Shown piece after piece: positions 1-9,849 of a DNA stretch of 64,000 nt. Position numbers and translations under genes: made by a program. The notes under the pieces were generated by a model. The model worked only from the letters and a program-made list of their open reading frames with translations, did not search any database and had not been told where the DNA came from. The stretch spans positions 248,001 to 312,000 of the forward strand of contig CANRLH010000001.1 of assembly GCA_947631455.1 (NCBI GenBank). The letters run 5' to 3'. This stretch comes from an uncultured Clostridia bacterium. GTDB taxonomy: Bacteria; Bacillota; Clostridia; Oscillospirales; Ruminococcaceae. Position 1 is the stretch's first letter, and every line of letters begins with the position of its first letter.

Positions 1-1
1 A

Positions 2-613
2 TCTTTGATAATCGCAGCACCATTGGGAATATTCTGCGCCATATACCTTGTTGAGTATGCAAAAAGGGGCAATAAAGCGGTAAAGCTTATAAGGCTTACG
101 ACCGAAACGCTTTCGGGAATACCTTCGATTATATACGGAATCTTCGGAAACCTGTTTTTTGTTCTTGCACTTAAATGGGATTATTCGATAATGGCGGGAG
201 CCTGGACTCTGTCTATCATGGTGCTTCCGCTGATAATCCGCTCCACGGAAGAGGCGCTTAAATCGGTTGACGACAGCTATCGTGAAGGAAGCTTTGGACT
301 GGGCGCAGGAAAGCTGAGGACGATTTTCGTGATAGTTTTGCCGAGTGCGATAAGCGGCATATTATCGGGAGTTATTCTTGCGATAGGACGTGTTGTAGGT
401 GAAACCGCAGCGCTTGTATTTACATCGGGAACCATTGCACAGCTTGCAGGACTTTTTGATTCGTCAAGCACGCTTGCAGTACATATGTATACACTTTCCA
501 GCGAAGGGCTTTATATGGATGAGGCCGCGGCAACGGGAGTTGTTTTAATGGTATCGGTGCTGCTTTTAAACTTTCTTGCTTCCTTTATAGCAAAGAAATT
601 TAAGAAGGGCTGA
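2..613 (+). CDS. pstA: Phosphate ABC transporter permease PstA, 5'-truncated
   Basis: Inner-membrane permease of the high-affinity phosphate importer, working with PstC, PstB and the phosphate-binding PstS. The gene enters from outside the window, so only about the last 203 residues are present. Visible are at least four hydrophobic segments and the cytoplasmic coupling region with the [16 protein letters not shown] pattern (about residues 80-102) that docks the ATPase, as in PstA/PstC and related permeases. It is followed 55 bases later by pstB and then phoU in the usual Pst order. Family assignment is firm; the true start is not visible. Confidence 0.95.
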   Translation, partial: SLIIAAPLGIFCAIYLVEYAKRGNKAVKLIRLTTETLSGIPSIIYGIFGNLFFVLALKWDYSIMAGAWTLSIMVLPLIIRSTEEALKSVDDSYREGSFGLGAGKLRTIFVIVLPSAISGILSGVILAIGRVVGETAALVFTSGTIAQLAGLFDSSSTLAVHMYTLSSEGLYMDEAAATGVVLMVSVLLLNFLASFIAKKFKKG

Positions 614-668
614 ACACTGCCTATCTGAAACACGCTTAATAAAAATAAAACTGAAAGGACATGTATCA

Positions 669-1430
669 ATGGATAATACAAAAGTCAAATTTGATATTAT
701 TGGAATGGATTTGTATTACGGGGATTTTCACGCGCTTAAAAACATAAATCTTAAGGTCAAAGAGCATGAGATCACGGCATTTATCGGGCCTTCCGGATGC
801 GGAAAATCCACACTTTTAAAATCGCTTAACAGAATGAACGATCTGGTTGAGGGCTGCAAGATAACAGGCTCTATTAAGTTTGACGGCTATGACATTTTTA
901 AGGAGATGGAAGTAACCGAGCTTAGAAAAAGAGCAGGTATGGTTTTTCAAAAGCCGAATCCGTTTCCGATGAGCATTTACGATAACATTGCGTTCGGGCC
1001 GAAAACACACGGCATAAAGAAAAAATCTCAGCTCGATGAAATAGTAGAGACATCCTTGAAACAGGCTTCGATCTGGGATGAGGTAAAGGACAGACTCAAA
1101 AAATCGGCACTTGGGCTTTCGGGCGGGCAGCAGCAGAGACTGTGCATTGCGCGGGCGCTTGCCGTAAAGCCGGAGGTTATTTTAATGGATGAGCCTACTT
1201 CGGCGCTCGACCCGATATCCACTATCAAAATTGAGGAGCTATGTGAGCAGCTTAAAAAGGATTTTACGATAATCATAGTTACACATAATATGCAGCAGGC
1301 GACAAGAATAGCCGATAAAACGGCATTCTTCCTGTTGGGAGAAATCATTGAGTTTGACAAAACGGAGAAAATCTTCTCAGACCCGGGTGATAAGCGTACG
1401 AGAGATTATATAACCGGACACTTCGGTTAA
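669..1430 (+). CDS. pstB: Phosphate ABC transporter ATP-binding protein PstB
   Basis: ATPase that powers phosphate import through PstA/PstC. The 253-residue length is typical. In order it shows Walker A (GPSGCGKST, about residues 41-49), the PstB-specific run [10 protein letters not shown] just after it, the Q-loop region ([14 protein letters not shown]), the ABC signature [15 protein letters not shown], Walker [14 protein letters not shown], and the H-loop in THNMQQA. The ATG is preceded by GAAAGGA at good spacing. It lies between pstA and phoU and is surely co-transcribed with them. Confidence 0.97.
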   Translation: MDNTKVKFDIIGMDLYYGDFHALKNINLKVKEHEITAFIGPSGCGKSTLLKSLNRMNDLVEGCKITGSIKFDGYDIFKEMEVTELRKRAGMVFQKPNPFPMSIYDNIAFGPKTHGIKKKSQLDEIVETSLKQASIWDEVKDRLKKSALGLSGGQQQRLCIARALAVKPEVILMDEPTSALDPISTIKIEELCEQLKKDFTIIIVTHNMQQATRIADKTAFFLLGEIIEFDKTEKIFSDPGDKRTRDYITGHFG

Positions 1431-1454
1431 ATTCTTAAGAAAGGAAGCGGTAAT

Positions 1455-2114
1455 ATGAGAGAGAACTTTGACAAGCAGATAGAGAACATAAATCTTCATA
1501 TAATGAAAATGGCGGCGATGGTCGAAGAGATAATCGGGCTTTCGATAAAATCTCTTCAAGAAAAGGACGAGGAACTTGCAAAAAAAGCAATAAAGCTTGA
1601 CCCTGAGATAAATAACGCCGAGAGAGAAACACAAAGGCTTTGCGTAAACCTTCTTTTAATGCAGCAGCCGGTGTTTGCGGACGATCTGAGAAATGTTTCC
1701 GCGACCTTGAAAATCCTGACCGACCTTGAGCGAATGGGAGATCAGGCAAGGGATATAAGCACGCTTAATATCGAGCTGTTGCACGGATTCGGTGTGTGGA
1801 ATATAGAGCTTATTTCTAAAATGGCGGAAAAAGCTGCGGCGATGGTTTCGCTTTCTGTTTTTAGCTATGCACAAAAGAATACCGAGCAGGCAAGAAAGGT
1901 CATTGCCGCAGACGATGAGGTGGATAAGCTGTTTTATATGGTTAAGGAGCAGCTTATAGATTATATAATTTCTAAAAAGGATAAGTCCGTTGGGATAAAC
2001 GCCTTGGATACGTTGATGATTGCAAAGTATTTTGAGAGAATCGCAGATCATGCACAAAATATTGCAGAGTGGGTTATATATTCGGTAACAGGTAAAAATA
2101 AATACGAGTACTGA
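1455..2114 (+). CDS. phoU: Phosphate transport system accessory protein PhoU
   Basis: A 219-residue PhoU, the cytoplasmic helical protein that restrains Pst uptake and links it to the PhoR-type sensor kinase. Two homologous three-helix repeats are visible, each with the metal-binding E/DxxxD pattern: DLERMGDQARD in the first and KYFERIADHAQNIAEW in the second. The start is supported by AAAGGAAG a few bases upstream. It is the last gene of the pst operon and a terminator follows within 10 bases. Confidence 0.95.
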   Translation: MRENFDKQIENINLHIMKMAAMVEEIIGLSIKSLQEKDEELAKKAIKLDPEINNAERETQRLCVNLLLMQQPVFADDLRNVSATLKILTDLERMGDQARDISTLNIELLHGFGVWNIELISKMAEKAAAMVSLSVFSYAQKNTEQARKVIAADDEVDKLFYMVKEQLIDYIISKKDKSVGINALDTLMIAKYFERIADHAQNIAEWVIYSVTGKNKYEY

Positions 2115-2118
2115 TTAA

Positions 2119-2146
2119 AAATGGCCGGTTGATTTCGGCCGTTTTT
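2119..2146. terminator. Bidirectional terminator between phoU and spoIIP
   Basis: AAATGGCCG pairs with CGGCCGTTT around an 8-base loop (9 pairs, one G-U), with a T run on the plus side and A-rich sequence on the other. It lies between convergent genes. Confidence 0.8.
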
Positions 2147-2148
2147 GT

Positions 2149-3339
2149 TTATAGAGAGAGCAGCAGCTTTGACAGCGATTTTCCCAAAAGCTCCCCGGTG
2201 TAAAAGGCTTCGTCAAGAGAATTTCCATGACTTCCTATCTCGATAAGAAGCGCGCCGGGAGAAAGACTCTGGTTGTAGTTCCGGTAATCGAAAAGCACCG
2301 GTCTTGCGAGGTCAGGGTAATCTTTCTCAAGCTGCGACTGAAGAGCAGAGGCAAGATGGAAATTTTTTATGTAATCGGGAACATATCCGCTTCCGTCATC
2401 TGCACAGGAAATTATCATAAGCTGAGCGGCGCTTTTTCCGTCGACCTCGCATACGGGAGCGATCCTTGTTCCGTCGGAGCGCTCAATGGCGTCTCGGTGT
2501 ATATCCAGTACCACTTTTATGGTGGGGTACTCCTCGAGAATAGACGATACTGTCGCATAACTTAAATCGTAAGCGGAGTTGTAATCAGGGTAGTCGTGTA
2601 TCGTTTTTGCGTGCACATAGCCTATACCGTTTTTGCCAAGTTCTTCGCAGATCCTTTCACCAACTTCAACCATATTCTTTTTCTCATCCGTAGTCTTTGA
2701 GTAAAATACGGTGTCATAAAAATCACGTGTATAAGGCTCATAACTTTCGGTGGTGTGGGTATGATAAATTAGAACCTGCGGAGCGTCTGTGTTTTTATCT
2801 ATTTCAAAATCAGGAGATTTGCGGCTTTCTTCCAAAAGATAGTCGTTTGTAAGATCGGTGCAATTTCGTATCTGACCACCGCTGTCGAGAGTGAGAAAGC
2901 TTGGGTCTGTGTAAACTCCGTAGGTCGCCCGCTCGATAGGGCCGCAGTTTTCATCCTGAGGATCTGGGTACGGGATGGGGTTTTCGAGCGCAACGCCGTC
3001 GTCCTTGTAGATCTTAAGCGGAGCTTTGTCGGTATTCGTCTGTGCCTGAGTTTCATTAGGCGCCATGTCAATTGCAATGGGTGAGTTGTTGTTTATCTTT
3101 ATGCTTCCGTAATCGTTAGACGGAGTGTTTATAACCTTTTGATTTATGACGCTGCTTATCTCTTTGAAAACTGCCGTGTTATCTCCAAAGCTCAGTACTG
3201 CGGACGAACGGCAGGCATCTGCAAAAGCATCGGCAAATCCGGGCAGAATATTTATTTTTCCAAAAATTATTGCCGGAAGGCAAACTGCACTTAGTGTGAT
3301 AGCCACAGCCTTTACGGCGTACTTTTTAAGGTTGTCCAT
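2149..3339 (-). CDS. spoIIP: Stage II sporulation protein P (SpoIIP)
   Basis: Membrane-anchored peptidoglycan amidase/endopeptidase of the SpoIIDMP engulfment machine. The 396-residue protein starts with a basic tail and one hydrophobic anchor (about residues 10-28), then a low-complexity linker, and the SpoIIP domain from about residue 185. The domain shows the family signature LIYHTHTTESY, with the likely zinc-binding histidine, followed by DIHRDA and ALLIEIGSHGN blocks. The ATG has AGGAGA upstream. A lone spoIIP is usual, often sigma-E/F dependent, but I could not see a convincing sporulation-sigma promoter. It supports an endospore former. Confidence 0.93.
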   Translation of the reverse strand: MDNLKKYAVKAVAITLSAVCLPAIIFGKINILPGFADAFADACRSSAVLSFGDNTAVFKEISSVINQKVINTPSNDYGSIKINNNSPIAIDMAPNETQAQTNTDKAPLKIYKDDGVALENPIPYPDPQDENCGPIERATYGVYTDPSFLTLDSGGQIRNCTDLTNDYLLEESRKSPDFEIDKNTDAPQVLIYHTHTTESYEPYTRDFYDTVFYSKTTDEKKNMVEVGERICEELGKNGIGYVHAKTIHDYPDYNSAYDLSYATVSSILEEYPTIKVVLDIHRDAIERSDGTRIAPVCEVDGKSAAQLMIISCADDGSGYVPDYIKNFHLASALQSQLEKDYPDLARPVLFDYRNYNQSLSPGALLIEIGSHGNSLDEAFYTGELLGKSLSKLLLSL

Positions 3340-3399
3340 ATTTATCTCCTTATTTGTGTTTGATAATATTTATGCGCCAACTAAATAAAGTATTCGCGG

Positions 3400-3428
3400 T
3401 TGACATGTTAAAAAAAGTGTGGTAAAAT
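3400..3428 (+). promoter_or_regulatory. Sigma-A promoter for the small membrane peptide
   Basis: TTGACA at 3400-3405, 17-base spacer, TAAAAT at 3423-3428, about 45 bases before the start of the 49-residue gene. Confidence 0.75.
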
Positions 3429-3472
3429 GAATTTACATAAAGATATATGGGCAAGCGAGAGGAGAATTTATT

Positions 3473-3622
3473 ATGGAGAACAAAATCGATAAGGGCTTCT
3501 GGACGATTATGGGTGCACTGGTTTTGGTCGTTGTTTCTGTTTCCCTGTTTGTATATAAGCTTATGAGCAACAAGGCTTATTATGAAAAGTGGAAGGATTA
3601 TGACGAGTGCGGTATTATGTAA
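3473..3622 (+). CDS. 49-residue single-span membrane peptide
   Basis: I do not recognise a family. It begins MENKIDKGFW, then has one hydrophobic span (about residues 11-30), then a charged, aromatic tail ending YDECGIM. Everything needed for expression is present: a consensus promoter at 3400-3428, an AGAGGAG ribosome site seven bases before the ATG, and a strong terminator at 3644-3669. This makes a monocistronic real gene likely although it is short. The topology is probably N-in with the C-terminal tail outside, which is inference. Function unknown. Confidence 0.7.
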   Translation: MENKIDKGFWTIMGALVLVVVSVSLFVYKLMSNKAYYEKWKDYDECGIM

Positions 3623-3643
3623 AAGCGTGGTAAAACTTTTTAT

Positions 3644-3669
3644 GAGGTCGGTGCTCCGGCCTCTTTTTT
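3644..3669 (+). terminator. Terminator after the small membrane peptide gene
   Basis: GAGGTCGG and CCGGCCTC form an 8-pair stem (one G-U) with a TGCT loop followed by six T residues. Confidence 0.85.
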
Positions 3670-3679
3670 AACGTCTGAG

Positions 3680-3787
3680 GTGTATTATGACAAAAAGGAA
3701 AAAGTTGCAGGTATGATTGCACTAGTGCTTCTTGTCGTTTGTGCGCCGGTGTATTTATTATATTGTTACGCTAAATCGCATTATTGA
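3680..3787 (+). other. Possible short ORF, maybe a decayed copy of the preceding peptide
   Basis: Reading from a GTG at 3680 gives 35 residues with a hydrophobic core (MIALVLLVVCAPVYLLY) that resembles the span of the peptide encoded at 3473-3622 and is in the same frame as it. There is no convincing ribosome site, and a terminator sits just upstream. The rest of the gap to 3900 holds no gene I can support. It may be chance or a remnant. Confidence 0.2.
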
Positions 3788-3902
3788 CTTGACGAGGCAA
3801 GGCTATAAAGCGGAGTTATTTTCACATGGTATGGTCAGCCTTTTTATTTGTTTCTGGAATCGGTCGCATATCTGCTTTGCTCTTTAGGCGCGGTGTTTAC
3901 CA

Positions 3903-3931
3903 TTGACATAAGTTTTAAAAAGATGTATAAT
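3903..3931 (+). promoter_or_regulatory. Perfect-consensus sigma-A promoter of the ilv operon
   Basis: TTGACA at 3903-3908, exactly 17 bases, TATAAT at 3926-3931. The leader to the ilvB start is only about 32 bases and has no room for a T-box or leader-peptide attenuator. Confidence 0.88.
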
Positions 3932-3969
3932 ATTAAGGATATTATTATGATAAAAGGAGGCGGCTTTTA

Positions 3970-5589
3970 ATGGCGGAAAAAATCAAGGTCTGTAAAGCTA
4001 TGGTGGAGTGTTTACAGGCAGAGGGCATTAAGGTCGTCTTTGGATACCCGGGCGCGGCTATCTGTCCGTTTTACGATGAGCTTTACAACAGCAACATTAA
4101 AAGCGTTCTTGTAAGACATGAGGCAAACGGTGGCCACGCGGCAAACGGCTATGCCAGAATTACCGGCAAGCCTGCTGTGTGTATAGCAACAAGCGGACCG
4201 GGTGCGACAAACCTTCTTACCGCTATAGCAACAGCTTATGCCGACAGCGTTCCTATTGTCTGTATAACAGGTCAGGTAAACTCAGAACAGATCGGCTCCG
4301 ACGCATTTCAGGAGGCAGATATTACCGGTTCAGCAGCGCCTTTTATTAAGCACACGTATTTGGTAAAGGACGGCTTACAGATAGGCAGGATTTTTAAAGA
4401 GGCGTTTTATCTTGCCGGTTCCGGCAGACCGGGTCCGGTGCTTATAGATGTGCCGATGGATGTTCAGAACCAGATGATAGAGTTTTCATATCCGAAATCG
4501 GCTGAAATCAGAAGCTATAAGCCAACAAGCAGGGGAAACGCTCTTCAGGTAAAGCGCGTTATAAAAGAGATAAAGGAAGCTCGCAAGCCGCTTCTGTGCG
4601 TAGGCGGAGGAGTTTTTCTTTCAAATGCTCAGAAGGAGGTCAGAGATCTCGCAAGGCGTTTTGATCTGCCGGTTGTAACGACCATGATGGGCATATCGGT
4701 CTTTGAGTCGGACGATGAAAGATTTTTTGGAATGCTCGGTATGCACGGCTGTAAGACTGCAAACAGGGCTGTATCAGAGTGTGATGTTTTGCTACTTGTA
4801 GGCGCGAGAGTTGGCGACAGAGCAATATCAAACCCTTCATTTGTTGAGAAGAACACCAGGATAATACATATAGATATAGATCCCGCTGAAATAGGCAAAA
4901 ACATTAAGGCGGATATCCCTCTGGTCGGGGATGTTAAAACTGTAGTTTTGCAGATCTTAAAGGATGCCCCTGAGATGAGCCATGCCGGTTGGATAGGCGA
5001 GATCAAAGAATTTGATAAACAACCGAAGTTTAAAAAGCCGGAAAAGGGCAGAGTTAATCCAAAAGAGTTCATCAGCCGTTTAAGCGATGTTATGGGAGAA
5101 AACACGCATGTTGTCGCAGATGTTGGTCAGAACCAGATATGGACGGCAACCTATTACAAAATAAAAAAAGGACGCTTTCTCACAAGCGGCGGAATGGGGA
5201 CTATGGGATATGCTGTCCCTGCTGCGATAGGAGCAAAGCTTGCCGACAAAAAGTCAGAGGTTTTGGCGGTGTGCGGCGACGGAAGCTTTCAGATGTCATT
5301 TATGGAGCTTGCCACGGCCGTTCAGCACGGAGTCGATATAAAGGTGATTGTTATGAAAAACAATTACCTCGGCATGGTGAGAGAGGTTCAGGATAAGGCT
5401 TACGGAGGCAGACTTATTGCGGTGTCTCTTGAAGGATCGCCGGATTTTATCAGACTGGCAGAGGCTTACGGCATCAAGGGCGTAAGGGTAAGCGACGAAG
5501 AGAGTATGGATAATGCTTTTGAGCTTATTAAGCAAAGCGGACCGTGCGTTATTGAGTGCGCGGTGGACGATTTTGAAAGCACGCTCTGA
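3970..5589 (+). CDS. ilvB: Acetolactate synthase large (catalytic) subunit
   Basis: Thiamine-diphosphate enzyme joining two pyruvates to acetolactate (or pyruvate plus 2-ketobutyrate) as the first common step to valine, leucine and isoleucine. The 539 residues show the N-terminal TPP domain with the catalytic Glu in RHEANGGHAANGYAR, the central FAD-type domain (residues about 190-330), and the C-terminal TPP-binding motif GDGSFQMSFMELATAVQ...KNN. It is slightly shorter than the usual 550-600. AAAGGAGG precedes the ATG. The regulatory subunit follows 18 bases after the stop, and ilvC after that. Confidence 0.96.
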   Translation: MAEKIKVCKAMVECLQAEGIKVVFGYPGAAICPFYDELYNSNIKSVLVRHEANGGHAANGYARITGKPAVCIATSGPGATNLLTAIATAYADSVPIVCITGQVNSEQIGSDAFQEADITGSAAPFIKHTYLVKDGLQIGRIFKEAFYLAGSGRPGPVLIDVPMDVQNQMIEFSYPKSAEIRSYKPTSRGNALQVKRVIKEIKEARKPLLCVGGGVFLSNAQKEVRDLARRFDLPVVTTMMGISVFESDDERFFGMLGMHGCKTANRAVSECDVLLLVGARVGDRAISNPSFVEKNTRIIHIDIDPAEIGKNIKADIPLVGDVKTVVLQILKDAPEMSHAGWIGEIKEFDKQPKFKKPEKGRVNPKEFISRLSDVMGENTHVVADVGQNQIWTATYYKIKKGRFLTSGGMGTMGYAVPAAIGAKLADKKSEVLAVCGDGSFQMSFMELATAVQHGVDIKVIVMKNNYLGMVREVQDKAYGGRLIAVSLEGSPDFIRLAEAYGIKGVRVSDEESMDNAFELIKQSGPCVIECAVDDFESTL

Positions 5590-5607
5590 TTTTGGGAGGA
5601 ACATATA

Positions 5608-6114
5608 ATGAATGAAATGAAACACACGATCTCTGTTTTGGTGGAAAATCACGCAGGAGTTTTATCAAGGATATCGGGGCTGTTTTCACGCAGAGGCTTT
5701 AACATCGACAGCCTTGCTGTGGGAGTAACGGACGATCCGGAAATATCAAGAATAACAATTATCGTCTCGGGGGACGAGCATACGGTCGAGCAGGTCGAAA
5801 AACAGCTCAACAAGCTTGTCGAGGTGATAAAGGTAAAGACTCTTAAGAAGGGCGAAAAGCTGGAGCGTCAGCTTGTTTTGATAAAACTGTCCGTTCCGCT
5901 GGAAAAGCGAAGCGAGATACTTACTATTGCGGACATTACGGGCGCCAGCGTTATAGATATTTCTCAGACAACTATGACGCTTCTTCTTGCCGATACATAC
6001 CCCAACGTATTGAGATTTGAGGAGATAACCAAGCCATATGGCGTTCTTGAAGAGGTGAGAACGGGAACGATTGCCATTCAAAAGGGCGCGGAAACTATGA
6101 CGTTTAAAAAATAA
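5608..6114 (+). CDS. ilvN: Acetolactate synthase small (regulatory) subunit
   Basis: A 168-residue ACT-domain protein that activates IlvB and gives valine feedback control. The N-terminal ACT domain begins HTISVLVENHAGVLSRISGLFSRRGFN, the hallmark of this subunit, and the C-terminal half matches the ALS_ss C-terminal domain. Size is typical of the bacterial short form (ilvH/ilvN). Its GGGAGGA site lies just after the ilvB stop, so it is translated from the same message. Confidence 0.95.
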   Translation: MNEMKHTISVLVENHAGVLSRISGLFSRRGFNIDSLAVGVTDDPEISRITIIVSGDEHTVEQVEKQLNKLVEVIKVKTLKKGEKLERQLVLIKLSVPLEKRSEILTIADITGASVIDISQTTMTLLLADTYPNVLRFEEITKPYGVLEEVRTGTIAIQKGAETMTFKK

Positions 6115-6169
6115 GTAATGATTATTCACAAATTGTAAACATAATGCTTGTAAAATATTAAGTTGATGT

Positions 6170-7239
<1,070 letters not shown>

Positions 7240-7250
7240 TCATTATAAAT

Positions 7251-7288
7251 TCAGGGCGCGGTAAATTCTGCACCCTGAGTTTTTTATT
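7251..7288 (+). terminator. Terminator of the ilv operon
   Basis: TCAGGGCGCGG pairs with CTGCACCCTGA with G-U pairs, followed by GTTTTTTATTTT. Confidence 0.8.
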
Positions 7289-7337
7289 TTGTTTTTGAAA
7301 AATCAGATTTATAAAGATAAGGCAGGGAAGTGATTTT

Positions 7338-7661
7338 TTGACAAAAGACGAGCTCATTGATTACTTTAACACATTTGAAAATTCGTCGGTGGACTGTCCG
7401 TTTGAAGATGACGACAGCGTTGTTGCAAGACACAAATCAAATAAAAAGTGGTATGCTCTTATTATGTGCTTGAACGGTAAGTATATAGTTAATCTAAAGT
7501 GTGATCCGCTGCAATCTCAGTTTTTAAGGGATAACTACAAAAGCATCTATCCGGCATATCATATGAATAAGGTGCATTGGAACACCGTGGAGCTTCAGGG
7601 TGATGTCTCTGACGAGCTTATAAAAAACCTTGTAAATCATAGCTTTGAGTTGACAATATAA
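7338..7661 (+). CDS. MmcQ/YjbR family protein
   Basis: A 107-residue protein of the MmcQ/YjbR (CyaY-like fold) family, often labelled DNA-binding though its role is not settled. Family hallmarks are the KPFEDD-like CPFEDDDSVVARHKSNKKWYAL segment and the NLKCDP...YPAYHMNKVHWNTV block. The start is TTG at 7338 with GGGAAG upstream; no ATG fits better. It stands alone between the ilv terminator and the convergent htpG. Confidence 0.85.
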   Translation: MTKDELIDYFNTFENSSVDCPFEDDDSVVARHKSNKKWYALIMCLNGKYIVNLKCDPLQSQFLRDNYKSIYPAYHMNKVHWNTVELQGDVSDELIKNLVNHSFELTI

Positions 7662-7700
7662 ACCAGGAAAAGCAAAGAGTGATAAAAGAGTAATAATTAA

Positions 7701-7762
7701 AATCCCCATTATCAGACGTTTGTGGCGTATTTATTACACCTCATTGTCTGGTAACGGGGATT
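7701..7762. terminator. Large inverted repeat between mmcQ-like gene and htpG
   Basis: A 16-17 base arm at 7701-7717 (AATCCCCATTATCAGAC) matches the complement of 7746-7762 with two mismatches, around a 28-base interior. T-richness downstream is better on the minus strand, so it may end htpG transcription or both convergent transcripts. Confidence 0.5.
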
Positions 7763-7785
7763 ATTTAGCTTTGTGAAAAACAAGA

Positions 7786-9663
7786 CTAGATCATCAGTGA
7801 GCAGATCTTATTTGAAAAGTCAAGCGGATTTTCAATGTCTATTCCCTCGATAAGAAGTGCCTGATTGTAAAGAAGCTCGGTATAAAGATCAAGCTTGTCC
7901 TTATCGCTTTCAAAAAGTGATTTAAGCTTTTCAAATATAGGGTGATCCGGATTTATCTCAAGCGCCTTTTGGCTCTTAATGTTTGCATCGGCATTGGGCA
8001 TCGTATTTAATACTTTTTCCATCTCAAGAGAAACCTCTCCGTCTGCCGTAAGGCAAACAGGATGTGTTTTCAGCTTGTTTGAAAGCCTTACGTCACAAAC
8101 CTTTTCGCCTAGGAATTTTTTCATGTGCTCAAACATTTTCTTTGAGTCTTCAGATTTTTTCTTGGCCTCTTCTTTTTCGGTTTCGGTCGAGAGATCAAGG
8201 TCGCTTGCGCTTATCGACTTAAACTCCTTCTCCTTGTATTTTCCAAGCATTTTTATCGCAAACTCATCAACATCGTCGGTGAAGTATAAAAGCTCATAGC
8301 CCTTGTCCTTTACCGCCTCTGCCTGCGGAAGCATATCAATTCTTGCCGTACTGTCACCGCATGCGTAATAGATGTACTTTTGATCCTGCGCCATTCTTGA
8401 AACGTATTCAGACAGAGTAACAGGTTTGTTTTCAAAAGATGAAGTGAACATCAGAAGATCTTCAAGGGTGTCCTTAGCAGCACCGAACGACTGATAAATC
8501 CCGAATTTAAGCTGAAGCCCGAATTCTTTAAAGAACTTTTCATAGTCCTCACGGCGGTTTTTAAGCATTTTTGAAAGCTCGTTTTTTATTGACTTTTCAA
8601 TATTTCTGGCAATGATTTTAAGCTGTCTGTCATGCTGGAGCATCTCTCTGGATATATTGAGCGACAGATCCTGCGAATCGACCAGACCCTTTACAAAACT
8701 GAAATAATCGGGAAGAAGGTCAGCACAGTTCTCCATAATCATAACGCCGCTTGAATAAAGCTGAAGACCCTTTTCGTAATTCTTTGAATAGTAGTTGTAC
8801 GGCGCTTTTGACGGAATAAACAAAAGAGCATCATAAGTAGCTGCGCCTTCATTCTTTGAGTGAATGTGAGAAACAGGCGGCTGATAATCCATAAACTTGT
8901 CGGAGTAGAAAGCGTTGTAGTCCTCTTCCTTAAGCTCCGATTTGTTTTTCTTCCAGATAGGTACCATGCTGTTTAAGGTCTTGATCTCTTTAGTGTAAGT
9001 AGTTTCTTTTCCCTCTTCAAAGTGAGGCGTTTCAACCTCCATTTTAATTGGGAACCGAATATAATCAGAATACTTTTTGACAAGCGATTCGATTTTGTAC
9101 TGCTCTAAAAACTCGTCGTAGTTCTCGTCTTCGGTATTGTCCTTGATTTTAAGGGTGATAACCGTTCCGGCATCGGATTTTTCACAGGCGTCTATCGTGT
9201 AGCCCGAAACGCCCTCTGATCTCCATACATGCGCTTCGTTTTCGCCAAACGCCTTGCTTTTCACCTCAACCTCCTTTGCTACCATAAAAGCTGAGTAAAA
9301 GCCAACGCCAAACTGTCCGATTATATCAACATCTTCGCCCAGCTCGTTATCGGACTTAAACGAAAGAGAGCCGCTCTTTGCTATCGTTCCAAGGTTGTTT
9401 TCAAGCTCCTCCTTGGTCATTCCTATTCCGTTGTCACTTATCGTAAGAGTGCGGTCGTTCTTGTCAAGAGTGATAAATATTTCAAAGTCGTCTTTTTTAA
9501 GTCCTACCGACGAATCTGTAAGTGATTTGAAGTAAAGCTTGTCAATAGCGTCACTTGCGTTTGAAATAAGCTCACGCAGAAAAATTTCTTTATGAGTGTA
9601 AATTGAGTTTATCATCATCTCAAGAAGTCGTTTCGATTCCGCTTTAAATTCCTTAGTTTCCAT
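7786..9663 (-). CDS. htpG: Molecular chaperone HtpG (Hsp90)
   Basis: ATP-dependent cytosolic Hsp90 chaperone, 625 residues from the ATG at 9663. The N-terminal GHKL ATPase domain shows [25 protein letters not shown] and the lid with [15 protein letters not shown]; the middle domain has SGVMIMENC...[23 protein letters not shown]-type sequence split by short gaps; the C-terminal dimer domain follows. I chose the ATG at 9663 because GGAAAGGA lies just upstream; an in-frame TTG eight codons earlier lacks a ribosome site and falls inside the operator. Expression should be heat-inducible via the CIRCE element. Confidence 0.96.
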   Translation of the reverse strand: METKEFKAESKRLLEMMINSIYTHKEIFLRELISNASDAIDKLYFKSLTDSSVGLKKDDFEIFITLDKNDRTLTISDNGIGMTKEELENNLGTIAKSGSLSFKSDNELGEDVDIIGQFGVGFYSAFMVAKEVEVKSKAFGENEAHVWRSEGVSGYTIDACEKSDAGTVITLKIKDNTEDENYDEFLEQYKIESLVKKYSDYIRFPIKMEVETPHFEEGKETTYTKEIKTLNSMVPIWKKNKSELKEEDYNAFYSDKFMDYQPPVSHIHSKNEGAATYDALLFIPSKAPYNYYSKNYEKGLQLYSSGVMIMENCADLLPDYFSFVKGLVDSQDLSLNISREMLQHDRQLKIIARNIEKSIKNELSKMLKNRREDYEKFFKEFGLQLKFGIYQSFGAAKDTLEDLLMFTSSFENKPVTLSEYVSRMAQDQKYIYYACGDSTARIDMLPQAEAVKDKGYELLYFTDDVDEFAIKMLGKYKEKEFKSISASDLDLSTETEKEEAKKKSEDSKKMFEHMKKFLGEKVCDVRLSNKLKTHPVCLTADGEVSLEMEKVLNTMPNADANIKSQKALEINPDHPIFEKLKSLFESDKDKLDLYTELLYNQALLIEGIDIENPLDFSNKICSLMI

Positions 9664-9687
9664 TTTTTCTATTTCCTTTCCGTGCAA

Positions 9688-9714
9688 TTAGCACTCGGCT
9701 TAGTTGAGTGCTAA
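9688..9714 (-). promoter_or_regulatory. CIRCE operator (HrcA-binding) upstream of htpG
   Basis: TTAGCACTC, nine bases, GAGTGCTAA: a perfect match to the CIRCE consensus. It lies between the htpG -10 box and the ribosome site, where HrcA would block transcription until heat shock. Confidence 0.95.
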
Positions 9715-9718
9715 TTAC

Positions 9719-9746
9719 ATTATAACGCCGCAGTCATAAAAATCAA
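9719..9746 (-). promoter_or_regulatory. Sigma-A promoter of htpG
   Basis: On the minus strand TTGATT (9741-9746), 16 bases, TATAAT (9719-9724), immediately upstream of CIRCE. Confidence 0.75.
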
Positions 9747-9849
9747 GTATTTGCCTAAAAAGTACACACTTTATTTACAATTTAGTCACATTTACATCTT
9801 ACATAGAGTATAAAATAAATTTATTGATATGGAAAGGATTGAAACGGAT

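Noticed and set aside
1028-1360. Long minus-strand frame opposite pstB
   Set aside because: It has no ribosome site, lies fully within a conserved gene and encodes a Ser-rich sequence typical of antisense shadows; the same applies to the other long antisense frames, for example those in carB, pyrG and the dockerin gene.
3932-3969. T-box or leader-peptide attenuator for the ilv operon
   Set aside because: The promoter at 3903-3931 leaves only about 32 leader bases, with no specifier loop, T-box sequence or terminator.
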